Positions 9,603 to 19,969 are shown, counted from the stretch's first letter. The stretch is 64,000 nt of DNA from an uncultured Prochlorococcus sp. (GCA_902571335.1 CACGBT010000005.1:1-64000), one strand, 5' to 3'. Translations and numbers: made by a program. The notes: generated by a model not told the origin, from the letters alone.

Positions 9603-10686
9603 TTAATTTGAGGTTTTCAATTCCTTCTAAAATATCAACCGAAATTATTTTGTCATCTTTAGTAAGCTCTTCTAATACATCAAATCCATCTACAACGTAA
9701 CCAAAGGCAGCATTCCTCCCATCAATCAAGTTACGACCTGCTGGATTTAATTCTGCTTCATATAAAAAGAAGAAAAATTGCGATGAGCCATCATCAACTG
9801 CGGTATTTGAATGGGACCATCCTAGAGTTCCAAGTGTTGCAAAAGGTAATGTTGGCGTCTCTGTGTAAAGACCTAAATCTTCAAAAGTTTGATTATAAAA
9901 AGTATCTTTTTCATCAGGAATTCTAATTTCTAAGGGAACGTGACGTTCTTCATTTGTTTCAGGATCTATGTAACCAATATCTTCTCCAATTGGATCACCT
10001 GTTTGCAGTACAAAAAATTCTTCTGCTCTGTTGATAGGTAAATCTTTGTAGAAGTTTTTTGAAGATAAATCTATAAATGCTCCTGCTGTAAGTGGAGCGT
10101 TAAATCCATCCACAATAGCTTGCATATCTCCTTTGGAGGTTTTTATATTGACTTTTGCCCTGCCCAGTAATCTTGGTAAATTATCAAATTCATGGGGAAT
10201 AGAGTATGGAAATGCATTTGGTAGAAAATATTCTTCTAACCCACCTATTTTATTTAAAGCATCTCTTCGGGTCGATATAAATGAGTATTTATCTTTTGAT
10301 TTAGAGTAATCTTGAAGACTTTCAAGATTTTCTTTGAGCGCTAAAAATGTTTTTTCAGCAATTTTCTTTTTATCGTTTGGTAATTCTTGAATAATTTTAC
10401 TCTGGTATTTTTTTAGTAAAGATTGACATTTTGTAACAGTTTTCGTAAGAGCAGGCCATCTTCCTCCTCTTACAAGGTCACTAGTTTCTTCCAATTTGTG
10501 TTGAAGTTCTTGCAACTCAACTTGCTTGATAGGGAGTGCGTTTCTGAGGATTGCACCAGGATCTTTTACTGCATTCCCAGTAGGTAAATCAGCTAGTACT
10601 TGAATAGGTTTTAAGAGAAAAACCTGTAAAATAACAAGCGATAGAATTAAGAAAAGTTTGTTCTGATTTGATAAGAATTTTTGCAT
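9595..10686 (-). CDS. Exported cyclophilin-type peptidyl-prolyl isomerase (TLP40/CYP38-like)
   Basis: 363 residues. An N-terminal signal peptide (hydrophobic core about 11-30, likely cleavage after VLA near 32) directs it out of the cytoplasm. An all-helical region (about 40-150) precedes a cyclophilin domain (about 185-360) that contains [30 protein letters not shown] and [14 protein letters not shown]. This layout is that of plant TLP40/CYP38 and its cyanobacterial relatives in the thylakoid lumen, linked to photosystem II assembly. Isomerase activity in this subfamily is doubtful. It is first in a two-gene unit with thiL and is divergent from efp. Confidence 0.85.
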   Translation of the reverse strand: MQKFLSNQNKLFLILSLVILQVFLLKPIQVLADLPTGNAVKDPGAILRNALPIKQVELQELQHKLEETSDLVRGGRWPALTKTVTKCQSLLKKYQSKIIQELPNDKKKIAEKTFLALKENLESLQDYSKSKDKYSFISTRRDALNKIGGLEEYFLPNAFPYSIPHEFDNLPRLLGRAKVNIKTSKGDMQAIVDGFNAPLTAGAFIDLSSKNFYKDLPINRAEEFFVLQTGDPIGEDIGYIDPETNEERHVPLEIRIPDEKDTFYNQTFEDLGLYTETPTLPFATLGTLGWSHSNTAVDDGSSQFFFFLYEAELNPAGRNLIDGRNAAFGYVVDGFDVLEELTKDDKIISVDILEGIENLKLNA

Positions 10687-10729
10687 AGCACTCTTGCAGG
10701 TTTATGATCCTTGGGGATGTAATACAGGA

Positions 10730-11290
10730 ATGATTTCCAGTAACGATTTTCGCACAGGTACTACCATCGAATTGGATGGACAAGTTTGGCGTGTTGTAGA
10801 ATTTCTACATGTCAAGCCTGGCAAGGGTTCTGCTTTCGTGCGAACAAAATTAAAATCAGTTCAAAGCGGCAATGTGGTTGAAAAAACTTTTCGAGCCGGA
10901 GAATCAGTACAGCAGGCTATCCTTGAGAAGTCTAACCTGCAGCATACTTATGTGGAGTCTGGTGATTATGTTTTTATGGATATGACTAGTTTTGAAGAGA
11001 CAAGACTAACCTCTGAACAAATTGGTAAAGGTGCAAAGTATTTAAAAGAGGGTATGGAGGTTAATGTAATTTTCCATAATGGTAAAGTTTTAGAAGTAGA
11101 ACTCCCAATATCTATTACCTTGAAAGTTACAGAGACTGATCCTGGAGTTAAAGGTGATACTGCTAGTGGGGGCACGAAACCAGCTATTCTAGAAACAGGT
11201 GCTCAAGTTATGGTTCCTTTATTTATTTCTGTTGGTGAAATGATTAAAGTTGATACTCGCAATGACAGTTATCTTGGACGTGAAAATTAA
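10730..11290 (+). CDS. efp: Elongation factor P
   Basis: Relieves ribosome stalling at polyproline. The start is placed at the ATG at 10730, which gives [10 protein letters not shown] and the usual 186 residues; an in-frame TTG at 10694 would add twelve residues that no EF-P has and would leave no room before the divergent cyclophilin gene. The domain-I loop reads PGKG with Lys32 at the tip, the position modified in E. coli-type EF-P. The OB domains end in [17 protein letters not shown] sequence, as expected. The stop TAA shares one base with the accB ATG, so efp-accB is one unit. Confidence 0.95.
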   Translation: MISSNDFRTGTTIELDGQVWRVVEFLHVKPGKGSAFVRTKLKSVQSGNVVEKTFRAGESVQQAILEKSNLQHTYVESGDYVFMDMTSFEETRLTSEQIGKGAKYLKEGMEVNVIFHNGKVLEVELPISITLKVTETDPGVKGDTASGGTKPAILETGAQVMVPLFISVGEMIKVDTRNDSYLGREN

Positions 11291-11799
11291 TGGCTATGAA
11301 ATTAGATCATGAAGACTTAAATCGCTTAATAGAGAAAATCTCTACAAGTGATATACAAGAGTTCTCGCTAGAGGGAGAGGATTTTAAACTCGAAATAAAA
11401 AGGAATTTATTTGATCAGAATCAATTTAATAATCATAATTTAATTTCTAATACTTCATTTGAAAAACAAAAGATTGTTAATTCAAAATCTATTAATGATA
11501 CTATTCCATTAGTTAATGAGCCTGAAGCGCCTCAGGCGGCACCTCCTGGACGTTCTGATCTCACTGAAATAACATCTCCTATGGTTGGTACGTTTTATAG
11601 GGCTGCAGCGCCTGGTGAGGAGCCATTCGTCGAAGTAGGAAATAATGTAAAAATAGGTCAAACTATTTGTATTTTGGAGGCTATGAAGTTAATGAATGAA
11701 ATTGAATCTGAATTTAACGCTGAAATAGTTGAAATACTCGTTGAAAATGGGACGCCAGTTGAATTTGGTCAAGTTTTAATGCGTGTTAAGCAGTCTTGA
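11290..11799 (+). CDS. accB: Biotin carboxyl carrier protein of acetyl-CoA carboxylase
   Basis: Carries biotin between AccC and the carboxyltransferase in the first step of fatty acid synthesis. 169 residues: a short N-terminal domain, a linker with an APQAAPPG stretch (about 80-87), then the biotinyl domain with EAMKLMN and the biotin-accepting Lys133. Directly coupled to efp (one-base overlap), a pairing common in cyanobacteria. The partner accC is at 52802 on the same strand. The last 24 bases overlap convergent pdxA. Confidence 0.95.
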   Translation: MAMKLDHEDLNRLIEKISTSDIQEFSLEGEDFKLEIKRNLFDQNQFNNHNLISNTSFEKQKIVNSKSINDTIPLVNEPEAPQAAPPGRSDLTEITSPMVGTFYRAAAPGEEPFVEVGNNVKIGQTICILEAMKLMNEIESEFNAEIVEILVENGTPVEFGQVLMRVKQS

Positions 11800-12810
11800 A
11801 TTATTAGTCATTTCTATGGCAGCTTTAATAGCTTCAATCATGCTTTGAGATTGAGCTATTCCTTTACCAGCAATATCAAATCCCGTTCCATGATCTGGAG
11901 ATGTTCTTATAAAAGGTAAACCTATTGTGGTATTGACTGAGTAATTAAGAGCTATTACTTTCATTGGTATTAAACCTTGATCATGATACATAGCAAGAAT
12001 GCCATCATGCTTCTCAGAATCTTTTTCACTCCAGGCTTTTACGGAAGAATTCCAGCAACTATCTGGTGATAGAGGGCCTAATAATTTAATACCTTTATTC
12101 TTTTCATTCCAAGCAAGCAATGCATCATTTAGCCAATCTTTTTCTTCACTACCCAAAATCCCTTCTTCGCCAGCATGGGGGTTTAGTCCTGCCACTTTTA
12201 AAGTAGGTTTATCAATGTAAGTGCTACAAAATTCTTTTAAAAGATCTAATTTAGCATGGATTAATTCTGTAGTTAATTTCTTGGGAACATCACAAAGAGC
12301 TATGTGAGTTGTAGCTAGTAAAGTATTAAATCTCCAACCTGTAATTGGTGATTTTGCTGTGAATAACATTCCAACATTTTTCACTCCACATGATTGTGCT
12401 AAAACTTCAGTCTGGCCGCTGAATTTATGACCAGCTAGTGACCATGATTTTTTGCAAATTGGGCCAGTAACAAGCGCTGAATATGGATATTTTTTTACAA
12501 TTTCAATTGCTTTTTTTAAGTAATAAAAACTTGAATTACCATAGCTGGATTTTGATTCATTTTTAAATGAAGAAATTTCGAGATCATGTATATTTAAATT
12601 TTTAGGATTTGCAAGGTTTTCTAATCCTAAAGATCTAAGTTTTCTATATATATTTTGTAGATTTTTTTTTGACCCAACTAATATAAAGTCAATATTTGCT
12701 GGTATCTCATCAGAACAAAGAGCTTTTAAGATTACTTCCGGTCCAATACCTGACTCATCTCCGACGCTTAATACTACTTTCAATGTCTTATTTGTATTAT
12801 GAAAATTCAT
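11776..12810 (-). CDS. pdxA: 4-hydroxythreonine-4-phosphate dehydrogenase PdxA
   Basis: NAD-dependent enzyme in pyridoxal-phosphate synthesis. The 344 residues contain SVGDESGIGPEV (about 16-27), VTGPICKKS (about 115), the metal-binding histidines in ATTHIAL (about 165), MYHDQGLIPMK (about 275) and RTSPDHGTGFDIAG (about 308). These cover all recognised PdxA signatures. The stop overlaps accB by 24 bases on the opposite strand. A 22-base gap separates it from the upstream epimerase-like gene, so the two probably share a message. Confidence 0.92.
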   Translation of the reverse strand: MNFHNTNKTLKVVLSVGDESGIGPEVILKALCSDEIPANIDFILVGSKKNLQNIYRKLRSLGLENLANPKNLNIHDLEISSFKNESKSSYGNSSFYYLKKAIEIVKKYPYSALVTGPICKKSWSLAGHKFSGQTEVLAQSCGVKNVGMLFTAKSPITGWRFNTLLATTHIALCDVPKKLTTELIHAKLDLLKEFCSTYIDKPTLKVAGLNPHAGEEGILGSEEKDWLNDALLAWNEKNKGIKLLGPLSPDSCWNSSVKAWSEKDSEKHDGILAMYHDQGLIPMKVIALNYSVNTTIGLPFIRTSPDHGTGFDIAGKGIAQSQSMIEAIKAAIEMTNNSRLLNTH

Positions 12811-12832
12811 AAAAAATTTTTAATATATTTTT

Positions 12833-13711
12833 TTAAAATTTTGAATAGCAATTTCTTAAACCTATTTTATAGTTTTTATAAATTAGTTTATATCCAAGAG
12901 TTTCGCATAAAAGACTATTGGAAACTCTTCTATTTTCCATCCAAAAAGATTGAGCCATTGGTGATAATTCTTCTCTTGCATCCTCAAATAATATTGGCTT
13001 TGGCATTGTTAAACCAAGTAAATCGTAGCAATATTGAATAACTTCTATTTGAGAACAGGGTTTATCATCAGCAATATTAATAATTTGGTAAAACTTTAAG
13101 GAATTTCTATTTTGTAATAGGTAGATAATTGCATTTGTAATATCAGCGACATGAATTCTTGAAAATACCTGATTTTTTTTAGAGATAACGCGAATTTTAT
13201 TATTTTTTATTGCTTCAAAAGTGGATCGTCCAGGTCCATAAATACCTGGTAATCTAAAAATTTGTACAGGTAAACCAGATTCAATCCATTCCGTTTCACA
13301 ATTTAACCTCTTATGACTTCTCTTTTGATAAGGGTTTGGCTCATCAAACTCAGACACCCAATCACCTTCTGTATTCCCATAAACTCCTGTCGTAGATAAA
13401 TACCCAACCCATTCAAGGGATAAACTTTTTAACTTATTTTTAAGTCTGCTTAAAACTGGATCATTTCCATTTTTGTCAGGAGGGATGCAACTAAGAATAT
13501 GTGTAACTCCATCAAATATTTTTTTATTAGGAGTCATATCTCTTTCACTGTCAAATAGGAAGCTATTTGGATCTTTTTTTTCAGATCTCGAACTTGTTAA
13601 AGCAGTACAACCTAATTTCCTTATTGTTTTTGCAAAGAAACTGCCGCTGAACCCACAGCCTAAGATTAAAAATTTATTTTTATTATTTAGTGAACTTGCG
13701 GGATTCTTCAT
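12833..13711 (-). CDS. NAD(P)-dependent epimerase/dehydratase-like protein (extended SDR)
   Basis: 292 residues with an N-terminal Rossmann motif GCGFSGSFF (residues 18-26, GxGxxG pattern) and an STTGVYG segment around residue 107 that supplies the SDR Tyr; the usual YxxxK becomes a Lys-poor version, so this is an atypical SDR of the YeeZ-like type. A second conserved piece, RLPGIYGPGRS, lies around 160. Substrate unknown. It sits upstream of pdxA on the same strand. Confidence 0.75.
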   Translation of the reverse strand: MKNPASSLNNKNKFLILGCGFSGSFFAKTIRKLGCTALTSSRSEKKDPNSFLFDSERDMTPNKKIFDGVTHILSCIPPDKNGNDPVLSRLKNKLKSLSLEWVGYLSTTGVYGNTEGDWVSEFDEPNPYQKRSHKRLNCETEWIESGLPVQIFRLPGIYGPGRSTFEAIKNNKIRVISKKNQVFSRIHVADITNAIIYLLQNRNSLKFYQIINIADDKPCSQIEVIQYCYDLLGLTMPKPILFEDAREELSPMAQSFWMENRRVSNSLLCETLGYKLIYKNYKIGLRNCYSKF

Positions 13712-13743
13712 GAGGGGCTATAGTAGTACATATGTATTAATTA

Positions 13744-13974
13744 ATGATGAAGACAGCTGTTAGGCCTGAATTAAAATCAAAAAGTTTTTCCTTTAGCAAA
13801 AGTTATAGTCGTTTGATAGAAAAAGAAACTACTGTAGTTGATTTTAAATTCTACCAAAAATTATTTGTCATTCTTATTTCATTTTCGACAATTTTAATAT
13901 TCCCAGAATCTCCAAAAGAATTGGGAAGTATTTGTGAGACTTATAATTCTAGAAAAATATGTAATGTTTGGTAG
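13744..13974 (+). CDS. Small predicted membrane protein, lineage-specific
   Basis: 76 residues (75 if the second ATG is used). A basic, serine-rich N-terminus is followed by one hydrophobic segment (FYQKLFVILISFSTILIF, about 37-54) and a short tail with two cysteines (in SICET and KICNV). No family recognised. It is divergent from the epimerase-like gene and ends one base before the convergent HNH gene, which suggests a real, tightly packed gene. Codon use looks like its neighbours. Confidence 0.6.
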   Translation: MMKTAVRPELKSKSFSFSKSYSRLIEKETTVVDFKFYQKLFVILISFSTILIFPESPKELGSICETYNSRKICNVW

Positions 13975-14373
13975 TCAAGCTGCTTTAAATTCTGATTCAT
14001 CTTTTTCGTAATTTTGATTTACCTTAAAATTAGGATTCGCCCATTGCAGTAATCTTACAGCTAATCTCAAATCTCCTTCTAACCATGCTCTTATAGCCAT
14101 TGCTCTTCGAGGATCATAAAATTTTTGTTTTCTATACCAATACAAAGCATTTTCATCTGATTTATCTCCATTACACGAAAGACATGCTGGTACGCAGTTT
14201 TCTGTAGTACTTAAGCCGCCTTGACTACGTGGTAAAACATGATCAATAGATTCAGATGGTTTTCCGCAATATATACAACTTTTTCCTGTAAATCTATGAA
14301 TAGATTTTCGCCATTGTCTAAATCTCAATTTAGGGCATAAATCCTCTAAAAACACCGCATCGTTAATATGCAT
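13975..14373 (-). CDS. HNH endonuclease-fold protein
   Basis: 132 residues with a classic HNH core: CIYCG (Cys33, Cys36), IDHVLPRSQGG (His45, the metal/catalytic pair D44-H45), and CLSCNGDKSD (Cys64, Cys67, Asn68). The two CxxC pairs bind a structural zinc. Cyanobacteria keep such a stand-alone HNH protein with the HVLPRSQGG motif as a core gene, so it is probably not a mobile homing enzyme; its target is unknown. It ends immediately beside the small membrane protein gene. Confidence 0.82.
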   Translation of the reverse strand: MHINDAVFLEDLCPKLRFRQWRKSIHRFTGKSCIYCGKPSESIDHVLPRSQGGLSTTENCVPACLSCNGDKSDENALYWYRKQKFYDPRRAMAIRAWLEGDLRLAVRLLQWANPNFKVNQNYEKDESEFKAA

Positions 14374-14535
14374 TCAGAACATTTAGTTAATAGAATAATG
14401 GCTTGTTTACATCAAAAGTCAATATAAATTAATGCTTCTTTGAGCCAAATTCTTCACAAAAGTGAAATTTAGTGTGTTTGGATACAAAAAGGTATTTTTT
14501 AAATTTTAAAAATTATTATCCCTTTAGAAACTTAA

Positions 14536-14997
14536 TTAATAACTATATCTATCAAGTGTTTCATCAGTAAATTCTTCAGAAATTTCTTCATTAGCTTCCT
14601 CTAATTCTTTTTCTAATTTTTTTCTTTTATTTTCTCTATCTTTTGCTTCTTTTTCTTTTCTTTCTTCTTCTTTTTCTAAATCTCTTAATAGTTTTCTATT
14701 GGGATGAAGATTATCTAGATATTCAACGCAGTAACTAAATTTTTCTCTTTCTCTAATTACTGTTTCAGTAATTTGCGCTGCTGCATTTTTAGGTGAAACT
14801 TTGAATAATCCTCCCTTTTGCTTTTTTATATAAGAATAGGCCGCATCCCAGCTACTTTCATGGTCATTACCACCCTCTCTCATAGTACAAAAAATTTCTG
14901 CCCCAAATGAACTTGCATTTACCCTTGAAGTAGTAAAAGATAGAGGAGTGACAATTCCTAACGCTAAAAATATAAGTTTTTTCTTAAATCTTTTCAT
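14536..14997 (-). CDS. Secreted or periplasmic protein of unknown function
   Basis: 153 residues. A clear signal peptide (KRFKKK then a hydrophobic core, about 8-24, probable cleavage after VNA near residue 28). The middle has two cysteines (in EIFCT and FSYCV) that could form a disulfide, and an Ala/Asn-rich segment. The last 50 residues are a highly charged Glu/Lys coiled coil. I recall similar small exported proteins across marine picocyanobacteria but no function. No operon partner; 162 bases separate it from the HNH gene. Confidence 0.7.
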   Translation of the reverse strand: MKRFKKKLIFLALGIVTPLSFTTSRVNASSFGAEIFCTMREGGNDHESSWDAAYSYIKKQKGGLFKVSPKNAAAQITETVIREREKFSYCVEYLDNLHPNRKLLRDLEKEEERKEKEAKDRENKRKKLEKELEEANEEISEEFTDETLDRYSY

Positions 14998-15053
14998 TGA
15001 ACTTTTATCTTCTACTTAAAAATATCTTTTATTGTGCATATGTCTATAGAAAT

Positions 15054-15566
15054 TTATGATTTTATTACTCCAAATAAATTCAGGCATTTCACAACTAAAG
15101 GAAGAATTAAAAGTACAGTAATCAATCTTACAGCATGTAAAGTAGCAACTGCAGCCCCTACTCCATATTCTGACCCTACTAGACTCATGCCGCTAATGCC
15201 TCCTGGTGCGGCACCAAGAATTGTAGTTATCACATCTATATTAAGTAATCTGCTTGTCCATAATCCAATTGCTAATCCTGTAAAAACTAAAGTAAAAGTT
15301 ATTAAGATGGCAGGTCTCCATAAGATCTGAAGATCAACCAACGATTCTTTGGTTAATGATGTGCCAATAACTGTTCCAATTCCTATTTCTAATATTGTTC
15401 TCGTTCCAATTGGCCACTCTGCTATATCGAATTTACCAGTTATGCTAAGTATGCTTGCTCCTATTAAAGCACCTGCAAGAGGAGCCGCAGGAATACCTGT
15501 TTTTAGAGCTAAAGCTCCAAAAATACTACCTGCAAGTAAGTAATAAATAAGATTTATGTTTGGCAT
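15054..15566 (-). CDS. AbrB-type integral membrane protein, single repeat
   Basis: 170 residues, almost entirely hydrophobic, with about five membrane segments. The family mark GAAPGGISGM lies near residue 118. Classic AbrB-family membrane proteins (formerly annotated as ammonia-monooxygenase-related) are about 350 residues, made of two such repeats; this one is a single repeat, as is common in cyanobacteria, where it may act as a dimer. Not related to the AbrB DNA-binding regulator. Transport substrate unknown. Confidence 0.72.
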   Translation of the reverse strand: MPNINLIYYLLAGSIFGALALKTGIPAAPLAGALIGASILSITGKFDIAEWPIGTRTILEIGIGTVIGTSLTKESLVDLQILWRPAILITFTLVFTGLAIGLWTSRLLNIDVITTILGAAPGGISGMSLVGSEYGVGAAVATLHAVRLITVLLILPLVVKCLNLFGVIKS

Positions 15567-15698
15567 GAAATTGAGAGATGTTTGGTCATAATATTAGAAA
15601 AAATTTCTTTTGCTTGGGTCATATAGTCAAATAATATTTTTGTTTTCCTCTCATAATGTCCCCTTTTGTTGGCATAATGATATAAAGCATGAATTTTT

Positions 15699-15896
15699 AT
15701 GTCTTCACAAATTTCATACAAAGATAATAAAAACCGCATAAAGAAAAAATTATCTTTTTTTGAGGGTGGTCACCAGCTTGAAAAATTAGAGTTTGCCCTT
15801 GCAATAGCGCAAACTAAGGGTGATGAAAAAAAATCTATCGTTCTTAGAAAAAAGATCGTTGAATTAGGCGGAAATATTGAAGAGCCTGGGACATAA
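15699..15896 (+). CDS. Small conserved-looking soluble protein
   Basis: 65 residues: a basic N-terminus, then a predicted helical pair (FFEGGHQLEKLEFALAIAQ and KKSIVLRKKIVELGG) and an EEPGT end. The helices are amphipathic and the frame has normal codon use, so it looks real. The start at 15699 is the only ATG available. It stops one base before the end of the convergent aminotransferase gene. Function unknown. Confidence 0.6.
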   Translation: MSSQISYKDNKNRIKKKLSFFEGGHQLEKLEFALAIAQTKGDEKKSIVLRKKIVELGGNIEEPGT

Positions 15897-15897
15897 T

Positions 15898-17061
15898 TTA
15901 ATTGTTTCCAAGGTACTTCGAGGCAACTACTAATGCTTCACCAGCTTGTTGAGCGGATATTTTTTTTAAGTCAAGAAGCGTTTTACTGATAGCAGAAATT
16001 ACTGTAATAATGTCCCTGTCGTTTACATAACCCAAGTGACCAACTCTAAATATTTTCCCCTTTAAATGATCTTGACCACCAGCTAGTAAAATATCAAAAT
16101 TATTCTTTATTGTTTTTCTAAATTCCTCAGCATCAATTTCTTCAGTTTTTATTGCGGTAATTGAAGGGCTTAAATGTTCTTCATCAGCAAATAATTTTAG
16201 ATTTAAAGCCTTTACAGCATTACTCATAGCTAATTTATGTTTATTGTGTCTAGAGAAAATGTTATCTAGGCCTTCTTCTCTCATCATTTTTAAAGCTTCA
16301 TCTAAAGCAAAAACCAAATTAACTGCTGGAGTATATGGATTACTGTTACTTAAAAGACTCTTTCTGTAGGATTTTAAATTTAAATAAAATTTAGGTAAAT
16401 TAGACTTTTCTGCAGCTTCCCATGCTTTTTGGCTAATTGCTATAAAACTTAAGCCAGGAGGTATCATATATCCCTTTTGAGATCCTGAAGCAACTATATC
16501 TAACTTCCATTCATCTACTGGAACATTGCAAGCTCCAAGACTTGTAACGCAGTCAACAATAGATAAGGCTGTTTTGTGGTCACGAATATATGAACTTATA
16601 GTTTCTAGATCATTAATTACTCCTGTTGAGGTTTCAGAATGCGTTAAAATGACTGCCTTTATTTCTTTTTGTTTATCTTCCTCTAATACTTTTTTGAATT
16701 CTTTTGGATCAAGTGTAGTACCCCATTCGGATTCAATTTTTATAACTTCCAAGCCAAACTCTTTGGCAACTTTTACCCATCTTTCGCCAAATTTTCCATT
16801 TTCTCCACAAATTACTTTATCTCCCTTACTTAAGGTATTTATTATTCCAGCTTCCATTGCAGCAGTTCCACTACCAGTAATTGTTAAAACATCATTTTGA
16901 GTTTGATGGAGCCATTGTAAATTTTGAGAAGTACTTTTTACGAGATCCTGGAATTCTTTACTGCGATGACCTATTGGATGCTTACTTAATGCTTGTAAAA
17001 CTTTTTCTGGAACTGGTGTGGGTCCAGGAATCATCAATGATAATTTTTGTTGTATGGCCAC
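15898..17061 (-). CDS. Serine/alanine-glyoxylate aminotransferase-type PLP enzyme
   Basis: Class-V aminotransferase of 387 residues. PGPTPVPEKVLQALSKHPIGHRSKEF-type N-terminus (the PGPTPVP piece is at 12-18), a glycine-rich GSGTAAMEAG cofactor loop near 63, and the Schiff-base lysine in SGSQKGYM near 195. Such enzymes transaminate glyoxylate, the photorespiratory product, with Ser or Ala as donor. Older annotations call the same family a soluble-hydrogenase small subunit, which is misleading. Divergent from cbiD. Confidence 0.85.
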   Translation of the reverse strand: MAIQQKLSLMIPGPTPVPEKVLQALSKHPIGHRSKEFQDLVKSTSQNLQWLHQTQNDVLTITGSGTAAMEAGIINTLSKGDKVICGENGKFGERWVKVAKEFGLEVIKIESEWGTTLDPKEFKKVLEEDKQKEIKAVILTHSETSTGVINDLETISSYIRDHKTALSIVDCVTSLGACNVPVDEWKLDIVASGSQKGYMIPPGLSFIAISQKAWEAAEKSNLPKFYLNLKSYRKSLLSNSNPYTPAVNLVFALDEALKMMREEGLDNIFSRHNKHKLAMSNAVKALNLKLFADEEHLSPSITAIKTEEIDAEEFRKTIKNNFDILLAGGQDHLKGKIFRVGHLGYVNDRDIITVISAISKTLLDLKKISAQQAGEALVVASKYLGNN

Positions 17062-17121
17062 TTTTTGTTAAATAGGTCATTCTTAGATTAGTTCTCATTA
17101 TATATTTTTCAATTACTTGAT

Positions 17122-18231
17122 TTGAAAAAAGGATTTTCTTTACCATTGTGGGTTGCTGGAGCGGCTAGGTCAGCATTAAAAAAACTAGTAGGTTTGCCAT
17201 TTGAGAATTATGAACTAATAAAAATTCCTAATAAAAAAGAAATAAAAATCGAGATTCATTCTGTTGGTTTAATTAAAGATGATTCTCATGCATTAGGAAT
17301 TACTTTTGCAAAGTCTGGCTTAGATCTGGACATTACCCAAAACTTAGAAATATGGACAATAGCTTCTTTAGAAAAAATTCCTATTAATAATTCTGTTCAA
17401 ATAAATCCAATAAATATTATTGCTGGATTTGGTGTTGGTGTAAAAAAGAATACTTCAGAGATATGCATTTCTGATTTTGCTAAAGAAGTTTTATATGAAA
17501 ATTTATTAGATACTATTCCAGAGGGTTTTCATTTAAAATTAGAAATTATTTTTCCAAATGGCAAGTTTTTAGCTGAAAGAACTAGCAATAAGTCATTTGG
17601 TATCGTGGATGGATTATCTATTATTGGAACTTCTGCTGAGACTTATTCGAGTGCTTCACCAGATCAATTAGAAGAAGCTAAAACTAAGCTGGCAAAGCTA
17701 ATTCAATCCAATTTTAAAGGGAAAGTTGTTTTTGTTATTGGTGAAAATGGGTTGAATTTAGCAAAAACTCATAACGTTAAGCTACCAATTATCAAGGTTG
17801 GTAATTGGATAGGACCGTTACTAGTTGATGCTGCAATAAAACATGTTAAAACTGTAATTCTCTTTGGTTATCACGGAAAATTAATTAAATTAGCTGGTGG
17901 TATTTTTCATACACATAATCATTTGGCTGATGGAAGAATTGAGATTCTTGTTTATTTAGCTGTTCAAGAAAAGGTACCACTTGAAATAATAGACAATTTA
18001 TCTGACTTAAATAATCTTGAAGAAGCACTATTAATACTTGAGAGCTTTGATAAATCTATAGCTCAGAAAATTTTTTTAAATTTATCTAATACTATTGAAA
18101 AGCGATCTTTTGCATATGTAAATAGGTATGTAAAAACAGATATGGAGATCGCATCAATCATTTTTGATAGAAAAAGAGAAATTAGGTGGGCTGGAATTAA
18201 CGGTAGTAAGTATATTTCTCATTTTCAATGA
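17122..18231 (+). CDS. cbiD: Cobalt-precorrin-5B C1-methyltransferase CbiD
   Basis: Methylates C1 in anaerobic (early cobalt) cobalamin synthesis. 369 residues. The start is TTG at 17122, giving KKGFSLPLWVAGAARSAL, which matches the CbiD N-terminal GFTLPVWV-type signature; there is no ATG nearby. Later marks include AGFGVGVKK (about 113), IGTSAETYS (about 175) and GYHGKLIKLAGGIFHTHN (about 250), the CbiD core. guaA follows after 53 bases on the same strand. Confidence 0.93.
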   Translation: MKKGFSLPLWVAGAARSALKKLVGLPFENYELIKIPNKKEIKIEIHSVGLIKDDSHALGITFAKSGLDLDITQNLEIWTIASLEKIPINNSVQINPINIIAGFGVGVKKNTSEICISDFAKEVLYENLLDTIPEGFHLKLEIIFPNGKFLAERTSNKSFGIVDGLSIIGTSAETYSSASPDQLEEAKTKLAKLIQSNFKGKVVFVIGENGLNLAKTHNVKLPIIKVGNWIGPLLVDAAIKHVKTVILFGYHGKLIKLAGGIFHTHNHLADGRIEILVYLAVQEKVPLEIIDNLSDLNNLEEALLILESFDKSIAQKIFLNLSNTIEKRSFAYVNRYVKTDMEIASIIFDRKREIRWAGINGSKYISHFQ

Positions 18232-18284
18232 ATTTATTTTTGATTGATTATGCTTTTGTAAATTAATTGAGCTAACTTTTATAC

Positions 18285-19871
18285 ATGAATCAAAAATCTC
18301 TAAAAAAAGAACGAGATCCTGCAATACTAATTTTAGATTTCGGATCTCAATATTCTGAATTGATTGCAAGAAGAATAAGAGAAACTAATGTTTTTTCTCT
18401 TGTAGTAAGTAACCGCATTTCAATTGAAGAAATTAATGAAATTAATCCTAAAGGGATAATTTTGAGTGGAGGCCCAAATTCTGTCTATGAAGATAATGCA
18501 CCAAAATGTGATGCAAAAATTTTTGATTTAGGAATTCCTATTCTTGGCATATGCTACGGAATGCAATTAATGGTTATGGAACTTGGAGGATCTGTTACTG
18601 CAGCGACTAAAAAAGCTGAGTATGGTAGAGCACCAATAAATATAGATTTAGAAAGTGACCTCCTTACTAATGTATTAGATAAATCCATAATGTGGATGAG
18701 TCATGGCGATTCAATAAATTTTTTACCTGAAGGATTTAATAAAATTGCACATACGGAGAATACACTTCATGCTGCAATTTCAAATGATGTAAAGAAATTA
18801 TATGGCGTACAATTCCATCCTGAAGTAATTCATTCAGAGTTTGGGATGACTGTAATTAAAAATTTTGTTTATGGCATTTCCTGTTGTGCGGCTGATTGGA
18901 CAACTGAAACCTACATAGAGGAAACTATTCCTAGGATACGAGAGCAAGTTGGTAATAAAAAAGTTTTGCTTGCTTTGTCAGGAGGAGTTGATTCGTCAAC
19001 TCTTGCTTTTTTACTTAATAAAGCGATTGGAAATAAGCTTACATGCATGTTTATTGACCAAGGTTTTATGCGAAAAGGTGAACCTGAATTTTTAATGAAT
19101 TTTTTTGATAAGAAATTTCATATTAAGGTTGAATATATTAATGCTCGGGAAAGGTTTATTGCAAAATTAAAAGGAATTTCTGATCCAGAACAAAAAAGGA
19201 AAATTATTGGAGAAGAATTTATTAGAGTTTTTGAAGAAGAAAGTAATAGATTAGGACCTTTTCAATATCTAGCACAAGGTACTCTTTATCCTGATGTTAT
19301 TGAAAGTGCTGGTACTAATATAGATCCCAAGACTGGAGAAAGAATAGCTGTAAAAATAAAAAGTCATCATAATGTTGGCGGATTACCTAAAGATTTGCAA
19401 TTTAAATTAGTCGAGCCATTAAGAAAACTTTTTAAGGATGAAGTTCGCAAATTAGGAGCGGCCTTAGGTTTGCCTGATGAAATTATAAAAAGGCATCCAT
19501 TCCCGGGACCAGGGCTGGCAATCAGAATTTTGGGAGAGGTTAATAATGAAAAACTTGACTGTTTAAGAGATGCGGATTGGATAGTACGTGACGAAATTAA
19601 AAAAGCAGGTCTTTACAATGAAATTTGGCAAGCTTTTGCAGTATTGTTACCAGTAAAAACTGTAGGAGTTATGGGTGATAAAAGGACTTATGCATGGCCA
19701 ATAGTTTTACGTTGTGTCTCTAGTGAAGATGGTATGACAGCAGACTGGTCAAAAATTCCTTTTCCGATTTTAGAGCGAATTTCTAATAGGATCGTAAATG
19801 AAGTAGTTTCAGTTAACAGAGTTGTTTATGATATTACAAGCAAACCTCCAGGAACTATTGAGTGGGAATAA
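18285..19871 (+). CDS. guaA: GMP synthase (glutamine-hydrolysing)
   Basis: Aminates XMP to GMP. 528 residues in the normal two-part arrangement: class I glutamine amidotransferase (about 10-210) with nucleophile Cys in GICYGMQ (about 86) and the His/Glu pair in [12 protein letters not shown]-pyrophosphatase domain with LSGGVDSS P-loop (about 233); C-terminal dimerisation domain ending in KPPGTIEWE. It is the last conserved gene before an accessory patch. Confidence 0.97.
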   Translation: MNQKSLKKERDPAILILDFGSQYSELIARRIRETNVFSLVVSNRISIEEINEINPKGIILSGGPNSVYEDNAPKCDAKIFDLGIPILGICYGMQLMVMELGGSVTAATKKAEYGRAPINIDLESDLLTNVLDKSIMWMSHGDSINFLPEGFNKIAHTENTLHAAISNDVKKLYGVQFHPEVIHSEFGMTVIKNFVYGISCCAADWTTETYIEETIPRIREQVGNKKVLLALSGGVDSSTLAFLLNKAIGNKLTCMFIDQGFMRKGEPEFLMNFFDKKFHIKVEYINARERFIAKLKGISDPEQKRKIIGEEFIRVFEEESNRLGPFQYLAQGTLYPDVIESAGTNIDPKTGERIAVKIKSHHNVGGLPKDLQFKLVEPLRKLFKDEVRKLGAALGLPDEIIKRHPFPGPGLAIRILGEVNNEKLDCLRDADWIVRDEIKKAGLYNEIWQAFAVLLPVKTVGVMGDKRTYAWPIVLRCVSSEDGMTADWSKIPFPILERISNRIVNEVVSVNRVVYDITSKPPGTIEWE

Positions 19872-19969
19872 ATTGCTTTTAAAAACCTAGTTATAACTTT
19901 AATTTATCGGTTTATCACACACACAATCTCCAATTCTTAATACCTGATACCAAGGGTTTTCGGGCGTCA

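Noticed and set aside
10694..10729. N-terminal extension of EF-P from TTG at 10694
   Set aside because: Adds twelve residues absent from the EF-P family and runs almost into the divergent cyclophilin gene; ATG at 10730 fits the family.
15554..15739. 61-residue minus-strand ORF ahead of the AbrB-type gene
   Set aside because: It overlaps the start of the better-supported 15699-15896 gene head to head and the AbrB gene start; its composition (many Tyr/His) is less protein-like. Kept out unless conservation shows otherwise.
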